Positions 1 to 7,409 of a DNA stretch of 47,783 bases are shown one piece after another (positions within the stretch are counted from its first letter, which is position 1; each line of letters starts with the position of its first letter). Below the pieces are notes generated by a model. It was not told the origin of the DNA, did not search any database, and saw only the letters and a program-made list of their open reading frames with translations. This stretch comes from Syntrophaceae bacterium (GTDB lineage: Bacteria; Desulfobacterota; Syntrophia; Syntrophales; Smithellaceae). Made by a program: the position numbers and the translations under genes. The stretch lies in assembly GCA_003139775.1 (NCBI GenBank), contig PLGI01000084.1, forward strand, positions 372-48,154. Reading direction: 5' to 3'.

Positions 1-61
1 AAATGAATAGTGCTATTATGATAATCAACACATCAGCAAAAGCGAACTTCGGAAATTAATC

Positions 62-72
62 GTTGGGCAACA
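62..72. repeat. Left arm of an 11-bp inverted repeat flanking the AcfC-like gene
   Basis: TCGTTGGGCAA here is the exact reverse complement of TTGCCCAACGA at 955-965, so the pair brackets the gene at 103-912. The inner heptamers, GTTGGGC and GCCCAAC, also fit the integron core-site consensus (GTTRRRY / RYYYAAC). No second GTTRRRY is visible within about 150 bases after the downstream arm, so a complete attC site is not supported. Confidence 0.4.
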
Positions 73-102
73 TCATACTGATACATTGGGAGAGGAAATG
101 CC

Positions 103-912
103 ATGAAACAGAAAGGAATCACACTTGTCTTGAGCATAATCGTTTTAACATGTTTAGCGATTCTGTCGCTACAGTCCGCAAGGGCACAGGAAACAGCCCC
201 GACTGATAAAACAGGTATCGTATTGCGAACCTATGGTCCTGGTGGCCCTGCTCCGGCAATGCGCGAAGCCGCGAAGGTATTCGGAGAAAGGAAAGGGATT
301 AAGGTTGAAATCACCGCTGGTCCCACACCGACCTGGAAAGATCAAGCGATGAAAGATGCCGATTTAATCTTTAGTGGCTCCGAGTATATGATGACCGACT
401 TTGCGCAGAAAGACCTTCCTGGGCTGATCGACAAATCAACGATCCGCACGCTGTATCTGCGTCCATCGGCAATTCTCGTCCGCCCCGGCAATCCCAAGGG
501 TATCAAAGGCATCAGAGATATTGCCAAGCCGGGTGTTCGGATTCTTGTAGTTCAGGGTGCCGGGCAGGTTGGCATGTGGGAGGATGTCTCTGGACGAACG
601 GGGAATGTCAAACTCGTAGATGGGGTGCGTCGTAACATCGGCTTCTTCGCAGCAAACAGTGCTGAGGCCAAAAAAATCTGGGCTAGTGATCTTACCTATG
701 ATGTTTGGCTCATTTGGACCATTTGGCAAAAAGAGAGTCCCGCCTCTGCCGACCTAATTAACATCGAACCAGAGAACACAATTTATCGCTCGTGCGGCAT
801 CGCAATTACAAATCGTTCAGAGAGAAAGGTATTGGGAAAGGAGTTTTCAGATTTCCTTCAGTCTACTGCCGGACAAGCAATCTTCGTAAAATGGGGCTGG
901 ATGGCGCCATAG
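103..912 (+). CDS. AcfC-like periplasmic substrate-binding protein
   Basis: 269 residues. A lysine-containing N-terminus and a hydrophobic stretch to about residue 25 end in SARA-Q, a typical Sec signal peptide. The mature part begins with a strand followed by YGPGGPAPAMREAAKVFGE and AGPTPTW. That arrangement is characteristic of AcfC, the accessory colonisation factor related to ModA-type (type 2) periplasmic binding proteins. The ligand cannot be told from sequence; a small oxyanion is possible by analogy with ModA. No permease or ATPase gene lies next to it, so it stands alone here. A GGGAGAGGAA ribosome site precedes the ATG. The gene is bracketed by an 11-bp inverted repeat, which hints at acquisition as a unit. 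Confidence 0.7.
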   Translation: MKQKGITLVLSIIVLTCLAILSLQSARAQETAPTDKTGIVLRTYGPGGPAPAMREAAKVFGERKGIKVEITAGPTPTWKDQAMKDADLIFSGSEYMMTDFAQKDLPGLIDKSTIRTLYLRPSAILVRPGNPKGIKGIRDIAKPGVRILVVQGAGQVGMWEDVSGRTGNVKLVDGVRRNIGFFAANSAEAKKIWASDLTYDVWLIWTIWQKESPASADLINIEPENTIYRSCGIAITNRSERKVLGKEFSDFLQSTAGQAIFVKWGWMAP

Positions 913-954
913 ACTGAGCGGTTCCGCCGCCCCCAGTCTATAATAGATACTAAA

Positions 955-965
955 TTGCCCAACGA
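955..965. repeat. Right arm of the inverted repeat flanking the AcfC-like gene
   Basis: TTGCCCAACGA is the exact complement of the copy at 62-72. It lies 42 bases after the stop codon. The following bases contain a short imperfect hairpin (GCGGTCAAA / TTTGACGC, about 990-1012) but no closing core site. Confidence 0.4.
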
Positions 966-1057
966 CAAACACTCGCGTAACACTTTGCGGTCAAAATTTC
1001 TTTGACGCACGATATTTTTCTTTACGTGGTCCTATCTTAAAAATGGAAATATTTATT

Positions 1058-1086
1058 TTGACAAATATAAAAATATATATTATATA
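1058..1086 (+). promoter_or_regulatory. Sigma70-type promoter for the ArsR-type regulator
   Basis: TTGACA at 1058-1063 is a perfect -35 element. It is followed after exactly 17 bases by TATATA at 1081-1086. The predicted start near 1093 leaves a leader of about 100 bases before the ATG at 1193. Confidence 0.6.
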
Positions 1087-1102
1087 GTATATAAATATAC
1101 TA
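1085..1102. promoter_or_regulatory. Palindromic operator, probably for ArsR autoregulation
   Basis: TAGTATAT-AA-ATATACTA is a perfect 18-bp palindrome that overlaps the -10 element and predicted start site. ArsR/SmtB repressors commonly bind AT-rich palindromes over their own promoters, so autorepression is the simplest reading. The surrounding AT richness makes a chance palindrome more likely than usual. Confidence 0.45.
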
Positions 1103-1192
1103 ACTCATATACACAAGCGCCGATAGTAATGAAAAAGCATATAAAAAGATATTTAAAGAACATCTAAGAAATCGATAATTTGAGGAGGATAA

Positions 1193-1525
1193 ATGGAAAT
1201 TCTTAAGCTTCAAGCTGACATCTGTAAAATATTCGCCAATTATAAACGCCTGGGAATTATTAATTTGCTGAAGGATTCAGAAATGTCTAACAGCGAATTA
1301 ATGAAAAAGACCGGACTGAGCAAGGTTAGTATGTCTCAGCACATAAATGTTTTAAAGTCGAAGAGTGTAATTTTAGTACGGCGTGAAGGCGTCCAGTTAT
1401 ATTACCGGATAGCCAATCCAAAAATTATTCAAGCATGCGGCCTAATGAGGGAGGTATTGGTGGAACAACTTCTGGAAAAAGGAAAGACTGCTTCGAGGCT
1501 GGTTAAGGCCTCAAATAAAAAATAA
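1193..1525 (+). CDS. ArsR-family winged-helix transcriptional regulator
   Basis: 110 residues. The helix-turn-helix spans about residues 31-60 (NSELMKKTGLSKVSMSQHIN), followed by a wing (ILVRREGVQLYYRIA), the standard ArsR layout. Two cysteines are present (about residues 11 and 84), but the classic CxC metal site is absent, so the inducer is unknown. The start is well supported by GAGGAGGA seven bases upstream. Its neighbour downstream is the FadL-type porin on the same strand about 235 bases away, so it may also control that gene. Its own promoter carries a palindrome over the start site, consistent with autorepression. Confidence 0.8.
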   Translation: MEILKLQADICKIFANYKRLGIINLLKDSEMSNSELMKKTGLSKVSMSQHINVLKSKSVILVRREGVQLYYRIANPKIIQACGLMREVLVEQLLEKGKTASRLVKASNKK

Positions 1526-1761
1526 TAAGTTCAATGGAAAGGATGTCGGCCAAACAACCAATTAATTATTGTAATTCCTGATCAGTTTATTCCGGCCGCT
1601 TAATCGAATCAAGAAACTATTTTTGGCTACTGTCCATTTATAAAGCAATAAATATTTAGCTAAAAAAAGTTGGAGAAAGGAGGATCAACGTTATTTATTA
1701 AAGTGATTTGGCAAAGGGAGGAAGAAGATATTTACAATAACCGGAAATATAAGGAGAAGTT

Positions 1762-2949
1762 ATGAAAAAAAATATTGTATTTTCTTTTGTGGGAATTGTT
1801 GCAACGATGCTTATCGCTGCCAATGCTAACGCAACTAACGGCATGCGTATGATCGGCTTTGGTCCCGTGCAGGATTCCATGGGCGGAGTAAGTGTGGGCC
1901 TTACGCTGGATGCCGCATCAATACTGACCAATCCGGCCGGCATGAGCGATTTGCCTGGGCGGATAGATTTTGGCGCCTCATATTTCAAGCCTTCTGTTGA
2001 CTATAAGGCAACCGGGGGGGCGAATGGAGCCACAATTGATTCGGATAGGGAAGGGTCGCCTGTTCCTGCCTTCGGCTTGATCATACCCCTTGGTGATAAA
2101 TTTAAATTTGGAGTAGGTGCATACGGTGTGGCCGGTATGGGTATTGATTATCCTGCAAATCTTTATGGTAGCACCACCTATACATCGTATTCACAGATGC
2201 GCTTTGCGCCGGCTCTTTCCTATAAAATTAACGATATAGTGTCCGTCGGGGTTGCAGTCAACATTATGTACGCGACGATGGAATTCAATGTTGCCAGCGC
2301 TGCGGACCAGCTGCCACATATGGGCGCATCGTCTTTTGGTTACGGGGCCACGATCGGTGTATTGGTGAAACCGGTAGATTTTCTTCAGATTGGATTGGCC
2401 TACGAGACAAAAAGCTATTTTCAGGATTTTGCTTTTAACACAACTGCCGGTGTAGATAAATTAGAATTTGATCAGCCCCAGGTGGCGACAATAGGTTTAG
2501 GTATAAAACCCATCAAAGATTTATCCATTGGTTTTGATGTCGAATGGATAAACTGGTCAGATACTAATGGGCAAAACCTGCCCAAATACACGGCCAACGC
2601 CAGTGGAGCCATGCCCTGGAATATGGATTGGAGCGACCAGTTCGTCTACAAACTAGGCGTTCAGTACACAGTTAATCAGATGGTGGTATTACGAGCCGGT
2701 TACAACTATGGCAAAATGCCACTCGATAGCAACCGAGCATTCGAAAATATAGCTTTCCCCGCTGTTTCCGAGCAACATTTTACCGCAGGCGTTGGAATTA
2801 ATTTAACCAAGCAATTCACGCTTAATATCGGTGGCATGTATTCACCAATGGTAAATATTAGCGGGTCTAATCCGGCACAGCATATAAGCTCATATGACAC
2901 AGAGATGTCACAGTACTCCATTGATATGGGTATTGCCTACACTTTCTAA
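1762..2949 (+). CDS. FadL/OmpP1/TodX-family outer-membrane transporter
   Basis: 395 residues. A signal peptide of about 24 residues ends at ANA, and the mature protein starts with TNGMRMIGFGP, close to the NG-rich N-terminus of FadL proteins that forms the inner plug. The rest alternates short amphipathic strands with turns and ends in the aromatic YTF, typical of outer-membrane beta barrels. The family imports long-chain fatty acids or hydrophobic aromatics such as toluene. With a FAD/Fe-S oxidoreductase next and acyl-CoA ligase and lipase genes elsewhere in the window, uptake of a fatty or aromatic acid is a reasonable inference. The ribosome site AAGGAGAAG lies just before the ATG. Confidence 0.85.
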   Translation: MKKNIVFSFVGIVATMLIAANANATNGMRMIGFGPVQDSMGGVSVGLTLDAASILTNPAGMSDLPGRIDFGASYFKPSVDYKATGGANGATIDSDREGSPVPAFGLIIPLGDKFKFGVGAYGVAGMGIDYPANLYGSTTYTSYSQMRFAPALSYKINDIVSVGVAVNIMYATMEFNVASAADQLPHMGASSFGYGATIGVLVKPVDFLQIGLAYETKSYFQDFAFNTTAGVDKLEFDQPQVATIGLGIKPIKDLSIGFDVEWINWSDTNGQNLPKYTANASGAMPWNMDWSDQFVYKLGVQYTVNQMVVLRAGYNYGKMPLDSNRAFENIAFPAVSEQHFTAGVGINLTKQFTLNIGGMYSPMVNISGSNPAQHISSYDTEMSQYSIDMGIAYTF

Positions 2950-2962
2950 ATTTATTTAATTG

Positions 2963-2987
2963 GCACGGCAGATAATCTCTGTCGTGC
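2963..2987. terminator. Hairpin after the FadL gene, possible terminator
   Basis: GCACGGCAGA, a five-base loop TAATC, and TCTGTCGTGC form a 10-bp stem with one G-U pair. It begins 14 bases after the stop codon. A strong T-run is lacking, so rho-independent termination is only possible. Confidence 0.4.
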
Positions 2988-3073
2988 TAATTAACTTGAA
3001 ATCTTGTTTGTGAAGGTCGACATATAAAGAGTTTTTATGATCCGGCAAATTTGCTGGAAACAGGAGGTTATTC

Positions 3074-6000
3074 ATGAACCAGCAGACGAAAGAATATCTG
3101 GAAGGGCAATTCGGCAATCGCGTTAATTTTGATGAAATGGAGCGCGTATTATACAGTCATGATATAGCGGCAATACCTTCTCTCATTGCTCCGCTCATTG
3201 GCAAAACCGTTCCCGACGCGATTGTTCAGCCCCAAAGCGAAGAAGAACTGGTCCATCTCATTAACTGGGCCAGACAAAATAGTATCGCTCTTACGCCGCG
3301 GGCGAAAGCTTCTTCCGGATATGGCGGAGTACTGCCCATTAAGAAAGGGATCGTCGTTGATTTCTTCCGTCTGAACAAAATTATATCCATAGATAAGCAA
3401 GCGCAAACAGTTACCTGTCAGGCCGGTGTTGTCTGGGAAAAAGTTGATGCCGCGCTGAATAAAGAGGGGTTTACGGTAAATCTATATCCGTCCAGTTACC
3501 CCGGCTCTACTGTCGGCGGATGGCTGGCGCAGGGTGGTGCGGGCTTCGGCTCCTATCAATACGGCTGGTTTCGGGAAAATGTGGTTTCTGCCCGCGTAGC
3601 GCTGCCCGATGGTTCGGTGCGCGTCTTTACCGGCGCCGATCTGGATTTAATTGCCGATGCCGAAGGAACAACCGGTTTTATAATAGATTTAACGATGAAA
3701 GTTCAGCCTAAAGATGAACTCGAAATTATTGCCATCGGATGCCCGGAAGCACCCGCCCTCCAACAGATTGTGGAGGATATAGTAAAAGCAGAACTGCCTT
3801 TGTGGTCTCTGGTGTTCATCAATCCCCGGATGGCGGAAATGAAAAATCGGTCGCCGTTGATGGAACACAACGGTCATCCAACCGAAGAAAGAGTGCTTCT
3901 GCCTGCTTCCTATGTCGCAACGGTAGCTTTTCACAAAAAAGACGCGGCGCAAGTTATGGTTAGGCTGAAAGAAATATTGCGAAGTTGTCAGGGTGAAATA
4001 TTAAGTGAGCGCATAGCCGAACATGAATGGAAAAACCGTTTTAAAATAATGGTGGTCAAACGCCTTGGTCCCAGTCTGGTTCCCGCTGAAGTTGTCATTC
4101 CTCTTTCGCGATTGGGCCACTTCATGGCAGAAGTAGAAAATAAAATCAATCAGCCTGTCGTTAAAGAAGGCACAGTCATTCGCGAGGGTAAGGACGGAAT
4201 GCCTGAAGTTGTCATTCTGGGATTTATTCCAGCGGATCAGCGCAAATTCAGCTACAATTTTGTTTTCAGCCTTTCATTATCCATTATGAAAATTGCGGAA
4301 GCCAATGGTGGCCGCGCCTATTCCACCGGTTTATATTTCAAGGCTAAAGCCCAAAAAGTTTTGGGTAAAGAACGATTAGCCAGACTGAAAGCTTTTAAAA
4401 AGCAGGTTGACGAAAAGAATATTTTCAATCCCGGAAAGGTCATGGGCTACAATCTTATGGACAGCGCCGTGAGCATCGGCAATGCTTTTGAGCCGCTGAT
4501 TCGGCCTTTCGGCAATTACGTTATCACGCATATTGGAGAGAGAAAAAGTTATCCCTTAACCGACATTCCTGCGGATGTTGTCTGGTACGCATACAGTTGT
4601 TCTCAATGCGGTTACTGTGTGGAGGAGTGCGATCAATTCTATGGCCGCGGCTGGGAAAGCCAGAGTCCGCGCGGCAAATGGTATTGGCTACGGGAATATC
4701 TGGAAGGACGGGCCAAGTGGACTCAGGCGCAGATTGATACTTTTTTGGTTTGCACAACCTGTGAACTCTGCAATTTGCGTTGTTCCGCCGCTCTGCCCAT
4801 AGAGCCTTCCTGGATGAAGCTGCGCGGCAAGCTAATTAATAAGGAAAAGAGGATGACCTTTCCGCCGTTTGAAATGATGGCCGAAGCGCTGCGGAATGAA
4901 GGCAACATCTGGGCTGGTTACCGCAAAAACAGGACAGACTGGTTTCCGGAAGATCTTAAGGCCAAACATGGTCCCGGCCTCAAAGCTCCGGCAATGTATT
5001 TTGCCGGATGCACGGTAAGTTATGTGGAGCACGATATCGGCATGGCGACAGTAAGATTGCTCGACCGCGCCGGTGTAGATTTTACTTACGCCGGCAAACC
5101 GGAAAATTGCTGCGGCACCCCGATGCTGGTCGCCGGCAAATGGGATCTATTTGAAGATATCATGCGCAAAAACATAGAAGTTGTAAAACACACTGGTGCG
5201 GATACTGTTATTGCCTCCTGTCCGGCCTGCGATATGATGTGGCGTGTTGTTTATCCCGAATGGGCGAAGAAATTGGGCATTGATTACAACATCAAAGCCA
5301 AACACTACTCTGAAATTATAGCTGAGAAAATTAAATCAGGTGAATTTGTGTTTCCTGCAAATAATATGAAGCCGGTAAAAGTAACCTGGCATGACTCCTG
5401 TCATATCGGCAGGGCATCCGGTGTTTACGAACCGCCCCGTGATTTGATCAAGGCGATTCCTAATGTGGAATTTGTGGAAATGGAACATAACCGTGAGAAA
5501 GCCCATTGCTGCGGCAGTGTTCTGACTCTCATTAAAGATCCGCCGATAGCCGCTGAAATCGGTAAAACAAGACTCGATGAAGCGGTTGAAGTCGGCGCCG
5601 AGAAGCTGTTGGCGCTGTGTCCCTGCTGTCAGGTGCAATTACGTATTGCCGCGAAAAAGAAAAATATACCGGTGGAAGTCGTGGATTTGGCGCACCTGGC
5701 CGGAAACGCCTTGGGATATGATTTCCCTGATCCCAATCCTGATGTGCACAGCCAGTGGGGTGTTTTTGATGCCTTCATATCATTGATGTCACCGCAGGGT
5801 TTTGCCAATCTGATGGGAACAATGTGGCCGCAGTTAATCGATGCCATGCCCTTCGGTATGGGGCCGATGATGCGGGTCATGGGCAAGATTCCCGGCGCGC
5901 TCAATCTAATGAAACCAATGTTTCCCGTTCTATTTCCTATACTGTTGCCGATGATGATGCCGAAGGTAATGCCGGTAATGCTCGACAGAGTTGCCGCACA

Positions 6001-6151
6001 GATTGCCATGCCCGACTATATGCGTGAGCAGATGCCGGAGCTTATGCCCAAAGTTATGGATAGTCTTATGCCGCACATGATTGGTGATCTTGTGCCGCTG
6101 GTGACTCAGCCGATGATTGATTACCTGACGGGCAAGAATGTTGCTGATTAG
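3074..6151 (+). CDS. Fused FAD-linked oxidase / Fe-S / CCG-domain oxidoreductase
   Basis: 1025 residues. An N-terminal FAD_binding_4 (GlcD-type) domain fills about 1-460 (PGSTVGGWLAQGGAGFGS near 140). Two CxxCxxCxxxC ferredoxin motifs follow near 510 (CSQCGYCVEEC) and 560 (CTTCELCNLRC). Two CCG domains lie at about 645-720 and 775-860, each with a Cys-Cys-Gly and a CPAC/CPCC motif, as in GlpC, HdrB and LldE. The family oxidises 2-hydroxy acids such as D-lactate or glycolate, or passes acyl-CoA electrons to quinone or other carriers; the substrate here is unknown. The last roughly 110 residues are an unusual Met/Pro-rich tail with repeats like MPKVM and LMPHM. The start follows CAGGAGG. Confidence 0.85.
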   Translation: MNQQTKEYLEGQFGNRVNFDEMERVLYSHDIAAIPSLIAPLIGKTVPDAIVQPQSEEELVHLINWARQNSIALTPRAKASSGYGGVLPIKKGIVVDFFRLNKIISIDKQAQTVTCQAGVVWEKVDAALNKEGFTVNLYPSSYPGSTVGGWLAQGGAGFGSYQYGWFRENVVSARVALPDGSVRVFTGADLDLIADAEGTTGFIIDLTMKVQPKDELEIIAIGCPEAPALQQIVEDIVKAELPLWSLVFINPRMAEMKNRSPLMEHNGHPTEERVLLPASYVATVAFHKKDAAQVMVRLKEILRSCQGEILSERIAEHEWKNRFKIMVVKRLGPSLVPAEVVIPLSRLGHFMAEVENKINQPVVKEGTVIREGKDGMPEVVILGFIPADQRKFSYNFVFSLSLSIMKIAEANGGRAYSTGLYFKAKAQKVLGKERLARLKAFKKQVDEKNIFNPGKVMGYNLMDSAVSIGNAFEPLIRPFGNYVITHIGERKSYPLTDIPADVVWYAYSCSQCGYCVEECDQFYGRGWESQSPRGKWYWLREYLEGRAKWTQAQIDTFLVCTTCELCNLRCSAALPIEPSWMKLRGKLINKEKRMTFPPFEMMAEALRNEGNIWAGYRKNRTDWFPEDLKAKHGPGLKAPAMYFAGCTVSYVEHDIGMATVRLLDRAGVDFTYAGKPENCCGTPMLVAGKWDLFEDIMRKNIEVVKHTGADTVIASCPACDMMWRVVYPEWAKKLGIDYNIKAKHYSEIIAEKIKSGEFVFPANNMKPVKVTWHDSCHIGRASGVYEPPRDLIKAIPNVEFVEMEHNREKAHCCGSVLTLIKDPPIAAEIGKTRLDEAVEVGAEKLLALCPCCQVQLRIAAKKKNIPVEVVDLAHLAGNALGYDFPDPNPDVHSQWGVFDAFISLMSPQGFANLMGTMWPQLIDAMPFGMGPMMRVMGKIPGALNLMKPMFPVLFPILLPMMMPKVMPVMLDRVAAQIAMPDYMREQMPELMPKVMDSLMPHMIGDLVPLVTQPMIDYLTGKNVAD

Positions 6152-6186
6152 CGAAGTGATGGTTTCTAAATTAAAGATGATAGCGA

Positions 6187-6268
6187 GGCGGCAAGGAGAA
6201 GGTGATGAATACGTATTGTACATGTTATCATAAATTGAGAAAGCCGACGACGTTGCCAACAAAGATAG
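6187..6268. repeat. Interspersed repeat copy A (CAAGGAG...GCCAACAAAG type)
   Basis: This gap between two converging genes carries GGCAAGGAGAAGGTGATGA and then TTGAGAAAGCCGACGACG and GCCAACAAAGATAG. The same ordered blocks occur at 24622-24700 before the glucan synthase end, with a weaker relative near 20490-20565. It is not coding in any obvious frame. Confidence 0.45.
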
Positions 6269-6303
6269 CGCTTTGATTTAGAAATTGGATTAAACTAATT
6301 TTA

Positions 6304-6954
6304 TTATTTACGGCCAATTATCAGAAACAATGTAAACAAACGGGTAGGCCCATAGCCAACCGCTTTTTCAACCTGAGCAGTTGCCCGATGTCGAACATCA
6401 CGAAATCCTGCGCCTATAAACATTCTGTGCAATTCTTCCCGGTCAAAGCCAAAGTGGAATACACCTTCATTATCGCTGTGAAATTGGCCATCATCCAAAT
6501 CCAGATCGGCAATAGCCAGTTGGCCGGATGGAAGTAAAATCGAATAAAATTGTTCTAACAAAGGAGCTATGTTTTTAATGTGATGCAATGTCATACTACT
6601 GACAATAAGATTATAGGAACCAGTCAGAACATCACCATTGTCCAGATCAATGAATTCAGCTTTTACATTGTTTAGGTTTTGTTCTTTTATCTTTGTTTTA
6701 AAAACATCCAGCATTCCTTGGGAAATATCCACACCGGTTATGGAACGGACAAGAGGCTGTAAAGAAAATGTCAACAATCCTGTGCCGCAACCGAAATCCA
6801 TAATGTCAATATCAGGTGTTAAGGTTATCTCTTGAATCATGCTATGAGCTATATCCTGAGCTACTTTTACACGCCTAGGAACCTGATCCCAGCTAGCGGC
6901 TTCCTGATCGAAATTGTGCTTTTTAGTATTTATTTCATCTCCTCCTAGCTTCAC
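6304..6954 (-). CDS. Class I SAM-dependent methyltransferase
   Basis: 216 residues with a Rossmann methyltransferase fold. Motif I DFGCGTG lies at about 53-59, the acidic residue after strand 2 is in GVDIS, and SSMTLHHIKN precedes strand 5. This is the Methyltransf_11/UbiE-like layout; the substrate is not evident. The GTG start overlaps the TGA of the upstream DUF2892 gene by four bases (GTGA), which indicates translational coupling and supports this start. It is last in the operon trxA - micro-protein - DUF2892 - methyltransferase, so a role in thiol, selenium or metalloid chemistry is possible but not shown. Confidence 0.8.
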   Translation of the reverse strand: MKLGGDEINTKKHNFDQEAASWDQVPRRVKVAQDIAHSMIQEITLTPDIDIMDFGCGTGLLTFSLQPLVRSITGVDISQGMLDVFKTKIKEQNLNNVKAEFIDLDNGDVLTGSYNLIVSSMTLHHIKNIAPLLEQFYSILLPSGQLAIADLDLDDGQFHSDNEGVFHFGFDREELHRMFIGAGFRDVRHRATAQVEKAVGYGPTRLFTLFLIIGRK

Positions 6955-7157
6955 TTTGATTTGCCAATCGTTGAAATTTTAAAAGGCATATATAAAGGGC
7001 AAAAACCGATCATGCTTGTTATTATAAACACAATTGCCAGAATACCCAGAATGATCGCTGCAAAACCTGTAATGCTGCCGGTTATATATAGGATAATAAC
7101 GACAATGGCCAGCACTATTCTAATAATCCGATCTATCGTTCCCATGTTCTTTTTCAT
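6951..7157 (-). CDS. DUF2892 small inner-membrane protein
   Basis: 68 residues. The opening (KNMGTIDRIIRIVLAI) and the closing GFCPLYMPF are hallmarks of DUF2892, the YgaP-type membrane module with two helices around a short turn. It has one cysteine, in GFCPLY. In other proteins the module is fused to or adjoins rhodanese or thioredoxin-like proteins, and here thioredoxin is two genes upstream. AAAGGAGAAG precedes the ATG. Its stop overlaps the next start. Confidence 0.85.
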   Translation of the reverse strand: MKKNMGTIDRIIRIVLAIVVIILYITGSITGFAAIILGILAIVFIITSMIGFCPLYMPFKISTIGKSK

Positions 7158-7191
7158 ATGCTTCTCCTTTCTTTAACTTGATAAAATAATG

Positions 7192-7350
7192 TTATCTGCT
7201 TTTCTGATCGCCTTCTACCTTAGGTTTTTCTTTCTTATCCACCGGACAAGCCTGCCTTGCTCAAGTGGAGACTCCCATGCGCGGCAATAGCCACGTCTGT
7301 AAAAAAATCCACACAGCCAGGATCAAAAGTAAAATCAATATATCGTTCAT
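7192..7350 (-). CDS. Candidate selenoprotein: membrane micro-protein with in-frame UGA
   Basis: ATG at 7350-7348, in-frame TGA at 7263-7261 (codon 30), TAA at 7194-7192. Residues 1-25 form one hydrophobic helix (DILILLLILAVWIFLQ) ending in LLPRMGVST. If UGA is read as selenocysteine, the chain continues U-ARQAC-PVD and a lysine/glutamate-rich tail, giving 52 residues with a U-x4-C redox pair just outside the membrane helix. A SECIS-like hairpin lies at 7234-7250. The gene starts 59 bases after trxA and ends 34 before the DUF2892 gene, so it is within that operon. If UGA is a true stop, a 29-residue membrane peptide remains. The ribosome site is weak (AAGAAAGAAG). No selA, selB, selC or selD gene is in this window. 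Confidence 0.6.
7234..7250 (-). promoter_or_regulatory. Candidate bacterial SECIS element
   Basis: On the minus strand CUUGUCC-GGU-GGAUAAG forms a 7-bp stem (one G-U pair) with a three-base GGU loop. Seventeen bases separate the UGA (7263-7261) from the loop. The published bacterial SECIS model expects a small apical loop with a G near its start, about 16-37 bases after the UGA, so both criteria are met. The sequence also encodes AC-PVDK, so it must serve coding and structure together. Confidence 0.55.
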
Positions 7351-7373
7351 TTTTTGTCTTCTTTCTTTTGTTT

Positions 7374-7406
7374 GAGGGAAGGCGGCAAAACCGCCTCCTC
7401 TTTTTT
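7374..7406. other. GC-rich hairpin between trxA and the micro-protein
   Basis: GAGG, GGCGG, loop CAAAA, CCGCC, CCTC and then TTTTTT on the plus strand. The T-run follows the stem only on the plus strand, where no gene is being transcribed. On the coding (minus) strand it is a stem without a U-tract. It may stop antisense transcripts, or act as a processing or stability element between trxA and the downstream genes. Confidence 0.45.
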
Positions 7407-7409
7407 CGC

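Noticed and set aside
957-1100. Complete integron attC site
   Set aside because: Only one core-like half-site is present downstream of the AcfC-like gene; no closing GTTRRRY was found.
7374-7406. Terminator for trxA
   Set aside because: The T-run follows the stem only on the strand opposite to trxA, so it cannot be a rho-independent terminator for that gene.
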